A stretch of DNA of 64,000 nt from NCBI RefSeq assembly GCF_016765655.2, contig NZ_CP086106.1, forward strand, positions 5,602,501 through 5,666,500, written 5' to 3'. How positions within the stretch are numbered: position 1 is the first letter of the stretch; every line of letters begins with the position of its first letter. A program made the translations under genes and the position numbers. This stretch comes from Skermanella mucosa (lineage in GTDB: Bacteria > Pseudomonadota > Alphaproteobacteria > Azospirillales > Azospirillaceae). The notes under the pieces were generated by a model. That model saw only the letters and a program-made list of their open reading frames with translations. It was not told where the DNA came from and did not search any database. Positions 1 through 6,797 of this stretch are shown here, in pieces.

Positions 1-11
1 AGGGCGAGCCG

Positions 12-572
12 GTGGACGAGGTGATCCTGGCCCTGTCCGCCGCCGGGATCGGGCTGACCGCCGCGACCGTTGCGTCCGGCGGCACCGCCCTGCCGGTCAA
101 GATCGGCGCTTCGGTGGTCAAGATGGCTCACCGGACCGGCCGCATGACCCGGGGCTTCGCCCGGTCGCTCGCGGACCTGGGCCGGCTGAAGGACACCGCG
201 AAGCTGGAAAGGTCGCTGGAATCGCTGGGCGCCCTGGGCAAGGCGACCTCGCCGCGCGGCGCCCTGACCGTGATGCGCAGCCTGGAACACGTGGACGACC
301 TGCCCCGGGCCGAGCGGCTGGCCGTCGCCGTAGGCAAGCCCACGGCGGGCGTCTTCAGGGTAGCCGGCCGCCGGGCCTTCGACGGCTTGGCAAAGGTCGC
401 GGTGCGGTCGGCCGCCGCGGTCTGGGCGCTGGCGGCCCTGCTGATATCCGCCGCGGTCGGGTTCGTCGGCCTCGTGCTGACGGCTCTGGGAATGCTCGGA
501 ACTCTGAGGATGGTGTGGCGAATGGTCGCCGGCCGGCCCGCCGTCAGCCGATCAGGCGCATCGCGGCCATGA
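12..572 (+). CDS. Hypothetical membrane protein (5' end possibly outside the window)
   Basis: I do not recognise this 186-residue protein. The reading frame is open from base 3, so the GTG chosen at position 12 may be internal and the gene may begin upstream. The N-terminal 30 residues are Ala/Gly-rich and weakly hydrophobic, the middle is basic and Leu-rich, and residues about 133-170 form a long hydrophobic stretch consistent with one or two membrane segments, followed by a basic tail. The 3' end overlaps the 3' end of the small gene on the opposite strand by about 29 bases. No catalytic motif is visible and no function is proposed. Confidence 0.55.
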   Translation: MDEVILALSAAGIGLTAATVASGGTALPVKIGASVVKMAHRTGRMTRGFARSLADLGRLKDTAKLERSLESLGALGKATSPRGALTVMRSLEHVDDLPRAERLAVAVGKPTAGVFRVAGRRAFDGLAKVAVRSAAAVWALAALLISAAVGFVGLVLTALGMLGTLRMVWRMVAGRPAVSRSGASRP

Positions 573-645
573 AAGCGCCCGCCAAGGCGCCCAGTCCCAG
601 GAAGAAGATGGCTGTCCGCCGGATCGTCTCTGTCACGCCCTGCAT
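544..645 (-). CDS. Very small membrane protein (33 aa)
   Basis: The ATG at 645 follows a good Shine-Dalgarno (GGGAGGGAT, about 7 bases before the start). The product is a short basic N-terminus followed by one hydrophobic helix (residues about 11-27) and a short basic tail, which is typical of single-span small membrane proteins. A longer reading frame extends to 756 but has no comparable ribosome-binding site. It converges on the hypothetical membrane protein and overlaps its 3' end. The function is unknown, and the call rests on the ribosome-binding site and composition only. Confidence 0.4.
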   Translation of the reverse strand: MQGVTETIRRTAIFFLGLGALAGAFMAAMRLIG

Positions 646-833
646 TGCTGATCCCTCCCCCGACATTATCACGGACGCTTCGGCATCCTTTCTTTTCCGC
701 CCCAACAGGACGGCGGGGGGATCGTCACGAATATCTCCTACTACGTCAATAGACATTTGTTGGCCGCGGAGGGCGCCGCCTCCCGCGCGGCCTACTTCAT
801 GCTGCAGCTGCTTGGATCACGGATGGACACGGA

Positions 834-2733
834 GAGCGCCGGGAGACCGGCAAGGAGTAGCGGGTGAAAGTCCTGTACGGTGAAGGAGTAGCGCCCCACA
901 CCGGCCCCGAGTCATGCGGCGGCGGTCGTGAGGCTGTCGGCGAAGCGTTGACAGGGGAGCGCATAGGCCAGCCATTGAGCCGCGTAAGAATCTCGATCCC
1001 GGATGCCGACAGGGTTCTGTGCCTGGAAGGCGATACGGCGGGGTGCGTCATGCGAGCACCCCGGCGGTCCGGCGTGGTCAGAGACCCTGGCATGTGCGGA
1101 CGCTCCTTGCGCGGGAACCGGGAGATCTTCGGCGTGACCAGAGGCCGATGGCCGTCTGGTCCGCACCGGGAAGGCGAGGAGCCGTAGCCGGTGACGCACG
1201 CGCCGAAGAGGTCAGACCCATCCATAGTACCTGTGAAGTCGGCGAACGCGGACGCGGAGCCGGTGGAGGGAAGGGGTGGGGCCGAGGGGAATGCGTCTCC
1301 GCCGCACACGGGCCGGGCTCAGGACCGGGCACCCGTGCTCTCGGGGCTGGAGCGCATACGTCAAGCGGCACGGGAGCGAAAGGAGGAGCGGTTCACCACC
1401 CTTCTGACGCACGTGGATACCGACCTGCTGCGCTTTGCCTATCGGGCATTGAAGCGGGACGCGGCTCCGGGTGTGGACGGAATGACGTGGCGGGAGTACG
1501 CGGAGGGGCTGGAGGAACGGCTGGCGGACCTGAAGGACCGCGTGCATTCCGGCCGCTACCGGGCGCACCCGTCACGCCGGCATTTCATTCCCAAGCCGGA
1601 CGGCCGGATGCGGCCGCTCGGGATCGCGGCACTGGAGGACAAGATCGTCCAGCGGGCGCTGGTGGAGGTGCTGAACGCCATCTACGAGGAAGACTTCCTC
1701 GGCTTCTCCTACGGCTTCCGGCCGGGACGGGGGCAGCACGACGCGCTCGACGCGTTGGCGGTGGCGATCGGCGAGTGCCGGGTGAACTGGATCCTGGATG
1801 CGGACATCCGGGCGTTCTTCGACAGCATCGACCACATGTGGATCATGCGGTTCCTGGAACACCGGATCGGCGATGCCCGCGTCCTGCGGCTGATCCGCAA
1901 GTGGCTGACGGTAGGCGTGGTGGACGAGACGGGGAAACGGCAGCCGGCGACGGCCGGCAGCCCGCAAGGGGCGGTGGCATCGCCACTGCTGGCCAACGTC
2001 TATCTCCACTATGTCTACGACCTGTGGACCCGGCAGTGGCGCCATCGCCACGCGACCGGGACCATGGTCATGGTGCGCTACGCCGACGACACCGTCGTCG
2101 GGTTCGAGCACCGGTCGGACGCCGAGCGGTTCCTCGCGGACCTGCGGGAGCGCCTGGCGCGGTTCGCCCTGGAACTGAACGCCGACAAGACCCGCCTGAT
2201 CGAGTTCGGCCGGCAGGCAACTGCCGACCGGGCCAAGCGCGGCGCGGGCAAACCGGAGACCTTCGACTTCCTGGGCTTCACCCACATCTGTGGGCGGTCC
2301 CGGCGTGGCGGCTTCCTGCTGCGACGCCAGACCCGGCGCCAGCGCAAGCAGGCCAAGCTCAAGGAAATCAAGGAGGAACTCCGGCGGCGCTGGCACCAGG
2401 GCATCCCGGAGCAAGGCCGGTGGTTGGGACAGGTGATGCGCGGCTTCTACGCCTACTTCGCCGTCCCGACCAACTACCGAGCCCTTGCCAACCTGCGCTA
2501 CCATGTCGGCGTCCTGTGGATGAGGGCGCTGCGTCGGCGCAGCCAGAAGGACAAGACACCGTGGGACAAACTCACGCGCCTTGCCGACTGCTGGCTACCA
2601 CGGCCGCGCATCATCCATCCCTGGCCCGGAAACCGCTTCCGCGTCAAACACCCAAGGTGGGAGCCGGATGCCTTAATCGGGCACGTCCGGTTCTGTGCGG
2701 GGGGCGCCCGGTAACGGGCGTCCCTACCGCGAT
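834..2733 (+). mobile_element. Group II intron (ribozyme plus maturase)
   Basis: A complete bacterial group II intron of about 1.9 kb. The 5' part (834-1190) is the folded domain I-III region without a gene. The maturase ORF occupies domain IV. A recognisable domain V hairpin lies at 2661-2700 (GAGCCGGATG ... CGTCCGGTTC), followed by a domain VI-like hairpin at 2701-2726. The boundaries were set by restoring the palindrome into which it inserted: the left flank ends CACGGA at 833 and the right flank resumes TAGGCACGG at 2734. The 5' end reads GAGCG instead of the usual GTGYG, so the left boundary may be off by a few bases. Confidence 0.8.
1191..2714 (+). CDS. Group II intron-encoded reverse transcriptase/maturase
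   Basis: A 507-residue intron-encoded protein that promotes intron splicing and retrohoming. It has the ordered reverse-transcriptase blocks: a fingers motif with RPLGI (about residue 141), the FSYGFRPGRG motif (about 173), the block beginning DADIRAFFDSID (about 202), SPQGAVASPLLAN (about 263) and the catalytic YADD (about 301). A thumb and a GIIM/maturase region follow (about 390-470). No HNH endonuclease domain is visible at the C-terminus. The reading frame runs through intron domain V, as in some bacterial classes. The start is a GTG; upstream initiation in the same frame cannot be excluded. The ORF looks intact, so the intron may still be active. Confidence 0.9.
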   Translation: MTHAPKRSDPSIVPVKSANADAEPVEGRGGAEGNASPPHTGRAQDRAPVLSGLERIRQAARERKEERFTTLLTHVDTDLLRFAYRALKRDAAPGVDGMTWREYAEGLEERLADLKDRVHSGRYRAHPSRRHFIPKPDGRMRPLGIAALEDKIVQRALVEVLNAIYEEDFLGFSYGFRPGRGQHDALDALAVAIGECRVNWILDADIRAFFDSIDHMWIMRFLEHRIGDARVLRLIRKWLTVGVVDETGKRQPATAGSPQGAVASPLLANVYLHYVYDLWTRQWRHRHATGTMVMVRYADDTVVGFEHRSDAERFLADLRERLARFALELNADKTRLIEFGRQATADRAKRGAGKPETFDFLGFTHICGRSRRGGFLLRRQTRRQRKQAKLKEIKEELRRRWHQGIPEQGRWLGQVMRGFYAYFAVPTNYRALANLRYHVGVLWMRALRRRSQKDKTPWDKLTRLADCWLPRPRIIHPWPGNRFRVKHPRWEPDALIGHVRFCAGGAR

Positions 2734-2910
2734 TAGGCACGGATGGACAAGGATTAGAAGTAATCCCGTCCGTGGCAGACGCCCGCCGGGAAGGCACGGC
2801 GCGCCGGGAATCCGTGCCCATCCGTGCCTATCCCGTTCATCCGTGATCCTTGACGTTACCGCCCATCAACCTTTCGCCGCCTTCAGCAACGCCCGGAGCG
2901 GAGGTCGGCC

Positions 2911-3102
2911 TTACTTCTTCCCGGAGTTTCCCGACCCGGAATTCTTGGCAGCGGCGCTTTGGGCGCGCGCCGCGAAACTTCCCTTGGCGACGCCGCCATC
3001 CCCGGACTTCGCCGTCGCTCCCTGGATGCGTGCCGCAGCGCCGGGGGTCATCGGGCTTTTTCCTCCACCTGCTGCCCCCCCTTTTCCTCCACCTTTCGCC
3101 AT
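2911..3102 (-). CDS. Small Gly/Lys-rich SMP-like protein (63 aa)
   Basis: The start at 3102 is chosen because GGAG lies 6 bases before it; an in-frame ATG 12 bases upstream lacks such a site. The N-terminus is Gly/Lys-rich, followed by a conserved-looking core, MTPGAAARIQGATAKSGDGG, and a tail reading FAARAQSAAAKN. This pattern resembles short bacterial proteins annotated as seed-maturation-protein (SMP)-like; the family name is from memory and not from a search. The protein is hydrophilic with no membrane segment. Its role is unknown. The upstream region is unusually AT-rich. Confidence 0.6.
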   Translation of the reverse strand: MAKGGGKGGAAGGGKSPMTPGAAARIQGATAKSGDGGVAKGSFAARAQSAAAKNSGSGNSGKK

Positions 3103-3254
3103 AATCTGCTCCATAGTTAATAATGCCTTACCAAGCCATCTGGGCAATCAAGAATAGTCTTCTGCTGTCGCCCCGACCAATGTCAATATAATCAAGTCAT
3201 CAGCACATGAAAAGGAAGGCGGAACAGTTTTTTCAAATGGTTTCCTGTATTAAT

Positions 3255-3270
3255 TATTAGAATTCTAATA
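3255..3270. promoter_or_regulatory. AT-rich 16-bp perfect palindrome
   Basis: The sequence TATTAGAATTCTAATA is a perfect inverted repeat inside a strongly AT-rich stretch (about 3150-3310) in an otherwise GC-rich window. It lies upstream of the small SMP-like gene, so it could be an operator or part of a horizontally acquired segment. No function can be assigned from sequence alone. Confidence 0.3.
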
Positions 3271-3337
3271 TTTTCTTGTCTCCATCGAAATACATTTGTG
3301 TGCCATTCTGAGAAAACGGTAACCAGCCGACGTCAGC

Positions 3338-3517
3338 TCATCCAGTGCAGGTCATCGAAGCGGCATCATCCTCAGTCTTCTGGCGAGCAATGTCTTCCTC
3401 CGATGTCGCATCCAACCGGTCGTAATCAACACTCGGGGTCAACGGCACCGTCCGCCCATCCGGAAGAGCGCGAACCATGGAGCCGTCCTGTTCAAGCCTT
3501 GCCCTCACGGTGTCCAT
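3338..3517 (-). pseudogene. Truncated antitoxin-like remnant
   Basis: The ATG at 3517 follows GGGAG. The 59-residue product has a core reading VDYDRLDATSEEDIARQKTE, which resembles the N-terminal part of small antitoxin/HTH proteins whose sequence normally continues for tens of residues after the DEDIA..IAED segment. Here the frame runs into a few unrelated residues and stops. No toxin gene is next to it. I interpret it as the 5' remnant of an antitoxin gene; it could instead be a short intact protein. Confidence 0.35.
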
Positions 3518-3577
3518 CACCTTGTACTCCCAAGTATCAGGAAATGAAGCGCTTACCCGATCCGCATCCGGCCGCCG

Positions 3578-3922
3578 CTACCCCGTCCATCCCCTCTCTG
3601 CCGCCACCGCCCTCGCCACCACGATCCATTCCTCCCCCTCCTCGGCGTCCAGCAGCGCCAGGATCGGGGGCCAGACCGGGAGCTTGGCGCGGCGGCGCTG
3701 CTCGACCAGGGCCTCGATCTCGTCGGGGGTCGGCAGGCGGTCGCCCTTCAGGATGTTGCAGCGGCGGTGGGCCAGCACCGTGTTGGCGATGTCGTCGATG
3801 CCGCCGTAGCATTGCGGGATGAAGTGGTCGACGGTGGCCTTGGCGCCCACCGGCTCGCCGCAGTAGAAGCACCGCCCCTGCTGGCTGATCGCCATCAGCT
3901 TCGGATCGCCCGCCTTCAGCAT
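3578..3922 (-). CDS. HNH endonuclease
   Basis: A 114-residue protein with a compact HNH nuclease fold. It has a CxxC zinc knuckle (CFYC, about residues 18-21), the His motif VDHFIPQCYGG (about 31-41) and the NTVLAHRRCN..KG segment (about 47-59), which carries the Asn, final His/Cys pair and KG of the family. HNH proteins of this size are stand-alone DNA nucleases or restriction-associated enzymes; no methylase or phage gene is nearby. The start at 3922 is the farthest ATG; an alternative Met lies 9 codons in. It is transcribed towards the truncated antitoxin remnant, and cynS ends 20 bases upstream. Confidence 0.8.
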   Translation of the reverse strand: MLKAGDPKLMAISQQGRCFYCGEPVGAKATVDHFIPQCYGGIDDIANTVLAHRRCNILKGDRLPTPDEIEALVEQRRRAKLPVWPPILALLDAEEGEEWIVVARAVAAERGWTG

Positions 3923-3942
3923 GCCGCCGGATCCTCCCCCCG

Positions 3943-4398
3943 TCAGTATTGCCGGTACTTCAGGAACTTCCCGCTGAGCGTGATGGCGACGCGGTCGCCG
4001 GCCGGATCGGGCTTGCGCGTGATGTCCATGTCGAAGTCGATGGCGCTCATGATGCCGTCGCCGAACTCCTCCTCGATCAGCGCCTTGAAGGTCGTGCCGT
4101 AGACCTGCACCAGCTCGTAGAACCGGTAGATCAGCGGATCGGTCGGCACCGCCTGCCCCAGCGAGCCGCGCGACGGGATCTGCTGGAGCAGCTTGACCTC
4201 GTGCTCGTTCAGGTCCAGGGCGTCGCCGACCTTCGCCGCCGCGTCGGCCGGCAGGGCCATCTGGCCCATCAGGGCGGCGGTCGTGAACTCCTTCGACAGG
4301 CCGGCCTCCTCCGCGATGCCCTTCCAGGTGAGGTCCCGGTCGATCTTGATGCGGATGATCTTCTCGGTCAGTTCGGCGCGCGTGATGGCGTGGTTCAT
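3943..4398 (-). CDS. cynS: Cyanate hydratase (cyanase)
   Basis: A 151-residue cytoplasmic enzyme that decomposes cyanate with bicarbonate to ammonia and CO2; family members form decamers. The N-terminal HTH-like domain (about 1-80) precedes the catalytic domain, which holds the Arg and Glu of YRFYELVQ (about residues 92-99) and the Ser in FGDGIMSAIDFD (about 118), matching the known Arg/Glu/Ser active site of E. coli CynS. AGGAGG sits 8 bases before the ATG at 4398, which decides the start. It is divergent from eutB. No CynR, carbonic anhydrase (CynT) or transporter gene is adjacent. Confidence 0.95.
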   Translation of the reverse strand: MNHAITRAELTEKIIRIKIDRDLTWKGIAEEAGLSKEFTTAALMGQMALPADAAAKVGDALDLNEHEVKLLQQIPSRGSLGQAVPTDPLIYRFYELVQVYGTTFKALIEEEFGDGIMSAIDFDMDITRKPDPAGDRVAITLSGKFLKYRQY

Positions 4399-4435
4399 GA
4401 TGACTACCTCCTCCCCAGGGACATGCGGGACCGCC

Positions 4436-4464
4436 ATTCTACCAGGAGTGAGCACCGGGGGTAA
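4436..4464 (-). promoter_or_regulatory. Candidate sigma-70-type promoter of cynS
   Basis: Read on the minus strand there is TTACCC, a 17-base spacer and TAGAAT, placing a start site about 30 bases before the cynS start codon. The -10 box matches the consensus at five of six positions, but the -35 box is weak. Visual match only. Confidence 0.35.
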
Positions 4465-4558
4465 GCCGGTCCGGCGCCTCCGCCGCGCGAGGCTTGCCAG
4501 GCCGGCCGATTGTTGCGACGCTGTCGCGGTCGGCATCTCCGGGCCAGGACCATCGCGC

Positions 4559-5962
4559 ATGGCGTATCACCACGACATCGGCGGCACCCGCCATTCCTTC
4601 GCGGACCTGAAGGACCTGCTGGCGAAGGCCTCGCCGGCGCGCTCGGGCGACCATCTCGCCGGGCTGGCCGCCGACAGCGCGGAGCAGCGGGTCGCCGCCC
4701 GCCTCGCCCTCGCCGACCTGCCGCTCAAGGCGTTCCTGACCGAAGCGGTCGTCCCCTACGAGCAGGACGAGGTCACGCGGCTGATCGCCGACACCCACGA
4801 CGCCGGGGCCTTCGCGCCGGTGGCCTCCCTCACGGTCGGGGGGTTCCGCGACTGGCTGCTGTCCGATGCCGCCGACACGCCCGCCCTGAAGGCGCTGGCG
4901 CCCGGCATCACGCCGGAGATGGCGGCGGCCGTCTCCAAGCTGATGCGCAACCAGGACCTGATCGCGGTCGCCCGCCGCATCCGGGTCGTCACCGGCTTCC
5001 GCACCACGATCGGGCTGCCCGGCCGGCTCTCGGTCCGCATCCAGCCGAACCACCCCTCCGACGACGCCAAAGGCATCGCCGCCTCCATGCTGGACGGCCT
5101 GCTGTACGGCTGCGGCGACGCCGTGGTCGGGATCAACCCGGCGAGCGACAATATCCCGACGACCCTGCGGCTGCTGGAGATGCTGGAAGAGTTCCGCATC
5201 CGCTACGACGTGCCCATGCAGTCCTGCATCCTGGCCCACGTCACCAACACGCTGGAGGCGATCCACCGGGGCGCGCCGGTGGACCTGACCTTCCAGTCCG
5301 TCGCCGGCACCCAGGCCGCCAACGAGAGCTTCGGCATCTCCCTCGACCTGCTGGCCGAGGCGCACGCCGCGACCCTGGCGCTGAACCGCGGCACGGTCGG
5401 CGACAACGTGATGTATTTCGAGACCGGCCAGGGCAGCGCGCTGTCGGCCGACGCCCACCACGGCGTCGACCAGCAGACCGTCGAGTGCCGGGCCTACGCG
5501 GTCGCCCGCCGGTTCAGTCCCCTGCTGGTCAACACCGTGGTCGGTTTCATCGGCCCGGAATACCTGTACGACGGCAAGCAGATCCTGCGCGCCGGGCTGG
5601 AGGACCATTTCTGCGGCAAGCTGCTGGGGCTGCCCATGGGAGTGGACGTCTGCTACACCAACCATGCCGAGGCCGACCAGGACGACATGGACAGTCTGCT
5701 GACCCTGCTGGGCGTCGCCGGAGTCAACTTCGTGATGGGCGTGCCGGGCGCCGACGACATCATGCTGAACTACCAGAGCACCTCCTACCACGACGCGCTC
5801 TATGTCCGCTCGGCCCTCGGCCTGCGCCCGGCGCCCGAGTTCGAGGACTGGCTGCGCCGCATGGCGATCCTGGACCGGGGCGGCCGGATCCGCCCCGCGC
5901 TGGCCGGAGAGGCCGGAGCCGCCGCCCTGCTCGGCTACGCTGAGGCGGCGCACCATGGCTGA
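4559..5962 (+). CDS. eutB: Ethanolamine ammonia-lyase, large subunit
   Basis: A 467-residue catalytic subunit of the adenosylcobalamin-dependent enzyme that converts ethanolamine to acetaldehyde and ammonia. The sequence is collinear with EutB over its full length: the VGINPASDN motif (about 202-210), the LAHVTNTLEAIHRGAPVDL region (about 226-244), the ESFGISLD segment and the C-terminal MLNYQSTSYHDA motif (about 402). Length is close to the usual 450-465. The ATG at 4559 was preferred because the protein then begins at the usual EutB N-terminus. eutC follows with an 8-base overlap. No microcompartment or EutA reactivase genes are near. Confidence 0.95.
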   Translation: MAYHHDIGGTRHSFADLKDLLAKASPARSGDHLAGLAADSAEQRVAARLALADLPLKAFLTEAVVPYEQDEVTRLIADTHDAGAFAPVASLTVGGFRDWLLSDAADTPALKALAPGITPEMAAAVSKLMRNQDLIAVARRIRVVTGFRTTIGLPGRLSVRIQPNHPSDDAKGIAASMLDGLLYGCGDAVVGINPASDNIPTTLRLLEMLEEFRIRYDVPMQSCILAHVTNTLEAIHRGAPVDLTFQSVAGTQAANESFGISLDLLAEAHAATLALNRGTVGDNVMYFETGQGSALSADAHHGVDQQTVECRAYAVARRFSPLLVNTVVGFIGPEYLYDGKQILRAGLEDHFCGKLLGLPMGVDVCYTNHAEADQDDMDSLLTLLGVAGVNFVMGVPGADDIMLNYQSTSYHDALYVRSALGLRPAPEFEDWLRRMAILDRGGRIRPALAGEAGAAALLGYAEAAHHG

Positions 5963-6722
5963 CGACATCGAACACTCGAAAGAGACGCCCGCCGATCCCT
6001 GGAACGCGCTGCGCCGCCACACCGCCGCGCGGATCGCCCTGGGCCGCAGCGGCGACGGCCTGCCGACGCGCCACCTGCTCGATTTCCAGCTGGCCCACGC
6101 GCGGGCGCGCGACGCGGTCCACCTCGCCTTCGACCCGGAAACCCTCGCGGCATCCCTGCCGCCCGGCCTCGCCGCCGTCACGGTGCGCAGCCGGGCACCG
6201 GACCGGGCGACCTATCTCCAGCATCCCGACCTGGGCCGCCGGCTCGACCCGGAGGACCTCCCCCTGCTGCGCCGGGGCGATTACGACGCCGCGTTCGTCC
6301 TGGCCGACGGGCTGTCGGCCCGCGCCGTCCACGACCACGCGGCGGACCTGCTGCTGGCCACCCTCGACCGGCTGCCGGGCTGGCGGGTCGCCCCGGTCGT
6401 GCTGGCCCGCCAAGCCCGGGTGGCGCTCGGCGACGAGATCGCGGCGGCCCTGGGCGCCGCCTCGGTCGTGATGCTGATCGGCGAGCGGCCCGGCCTCAGC
6501 GCCGCCGACAGCCTGGGCGCTTACCTGACCTTCGGCCCGCGGCCCGGCCTGCAGAACGCCGACCGCAACTGCATCTCCAACATCCGGCCGGACGGGCTGG
6601 CGATCCCGCCCGCGGCCCGCAAGCTCGCCTTCCTGCTGGCCGAGGCGCGCCGGCTCAAGCTGTCCGGGGTCGGGTTGAAGGACGACGTCCCGGCCGAACT
6701 GCTGGCCCCTCCCGATCCCTGA
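5955..6722 (+). CDS. eutC: Ethanolamine ammonia-lyase, small subunit
   Basis: A 255-residue partner of EutB that supplies much of the cobalamin-binding surface. Family segments are visible: TPARIALGRSG-like (TAARIALGRSGDGLPT, about 22-37), LDFQLAHARARDAVH (about 40-54), IGERPGLSAADSLGAYLTF (about 175-193) and the C-terminal RNCISNIRP (about 207). The ATG overlaps the end of eutB, so the pair is translationally coupled. It ends just before an AT-rich gap and the next kinase gene. Two subunits only, with no eut operon around them, fit a simple catabolic or nitrogen-scavenging role. Confidence 0.95.
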   Translation: MADDIEHSKETPADPWNALRRHTAARIALGRSGDGLPTRHLLDFQLAHARARDAVHLAFDPETLAASLPPGLAAVTVRSRAPDRATYLQHPDLGRRLDPEDLPLLRRGDYDAAFVLADGLSARAVHDHAADLLLATLDRLPGWRVAPVVLARQARVALGDEIAAALGAASVVMLIGERPGLSAADSLGAYLTFGPRPGLQNADRNCISNIRPDGLAIPPAARKLAFLLAEARRLKLSGVGLKDDVPAELLAPPDP

Positions 6723-6758
6723 CCCCTCCGCCGCCGGCCTTCCCCCCATTCCATTCGA

Positions 6759-6784
6759 TTTCAAAGTTAACTTAACGTTAATCA
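6759..6784. promoter_or_regulatory. AT-rich dyad upstream of the histidine kinase gene
   Basis: The short eutC-kinase gap contains AAAGTTAACTTAACGTTAAT, with overlapping TTAAC/GTTAA inverted half-sites. It is the only AT-rich sequence in this gap, so it is a plausible promoter or operator for the kinase gene. No specific regulator can be named. Confidence 0.3.
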
Positions 6785-6797
6785 TGCTTGCCCGACG

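Larger units (their letters stand above)
814..2866 (+). repeat. Palindromic intergenic repeat interrupted by the intron
   Basis: The left arm (about 814-833, GGATCACGGATGGACACGGA) joined to 2734-2755 forms one arm. The sequence 2808-2854 is its near-perfect reverse complement (AATCCGTGCCCATCCGTGCC ... ATCCGTGATCC). Without the intron, the two arms would make a hairpin of roughly 40 base pairs with a GC-rich loop at 2756-2807. The repeat is probably a mobile or REP-like palindrome that served as the intron target. No other copy was seen in this window. Confidence 0.65.

Noticed and set aside
3338-3922. Intact toxin-antitoxin locus with the HNH protein as toxin
   Set aside because: The antitoxin-like frame is truncated and lies downstream of the nuclease gene; HNH proteins are not known partners of this antitoxin type.
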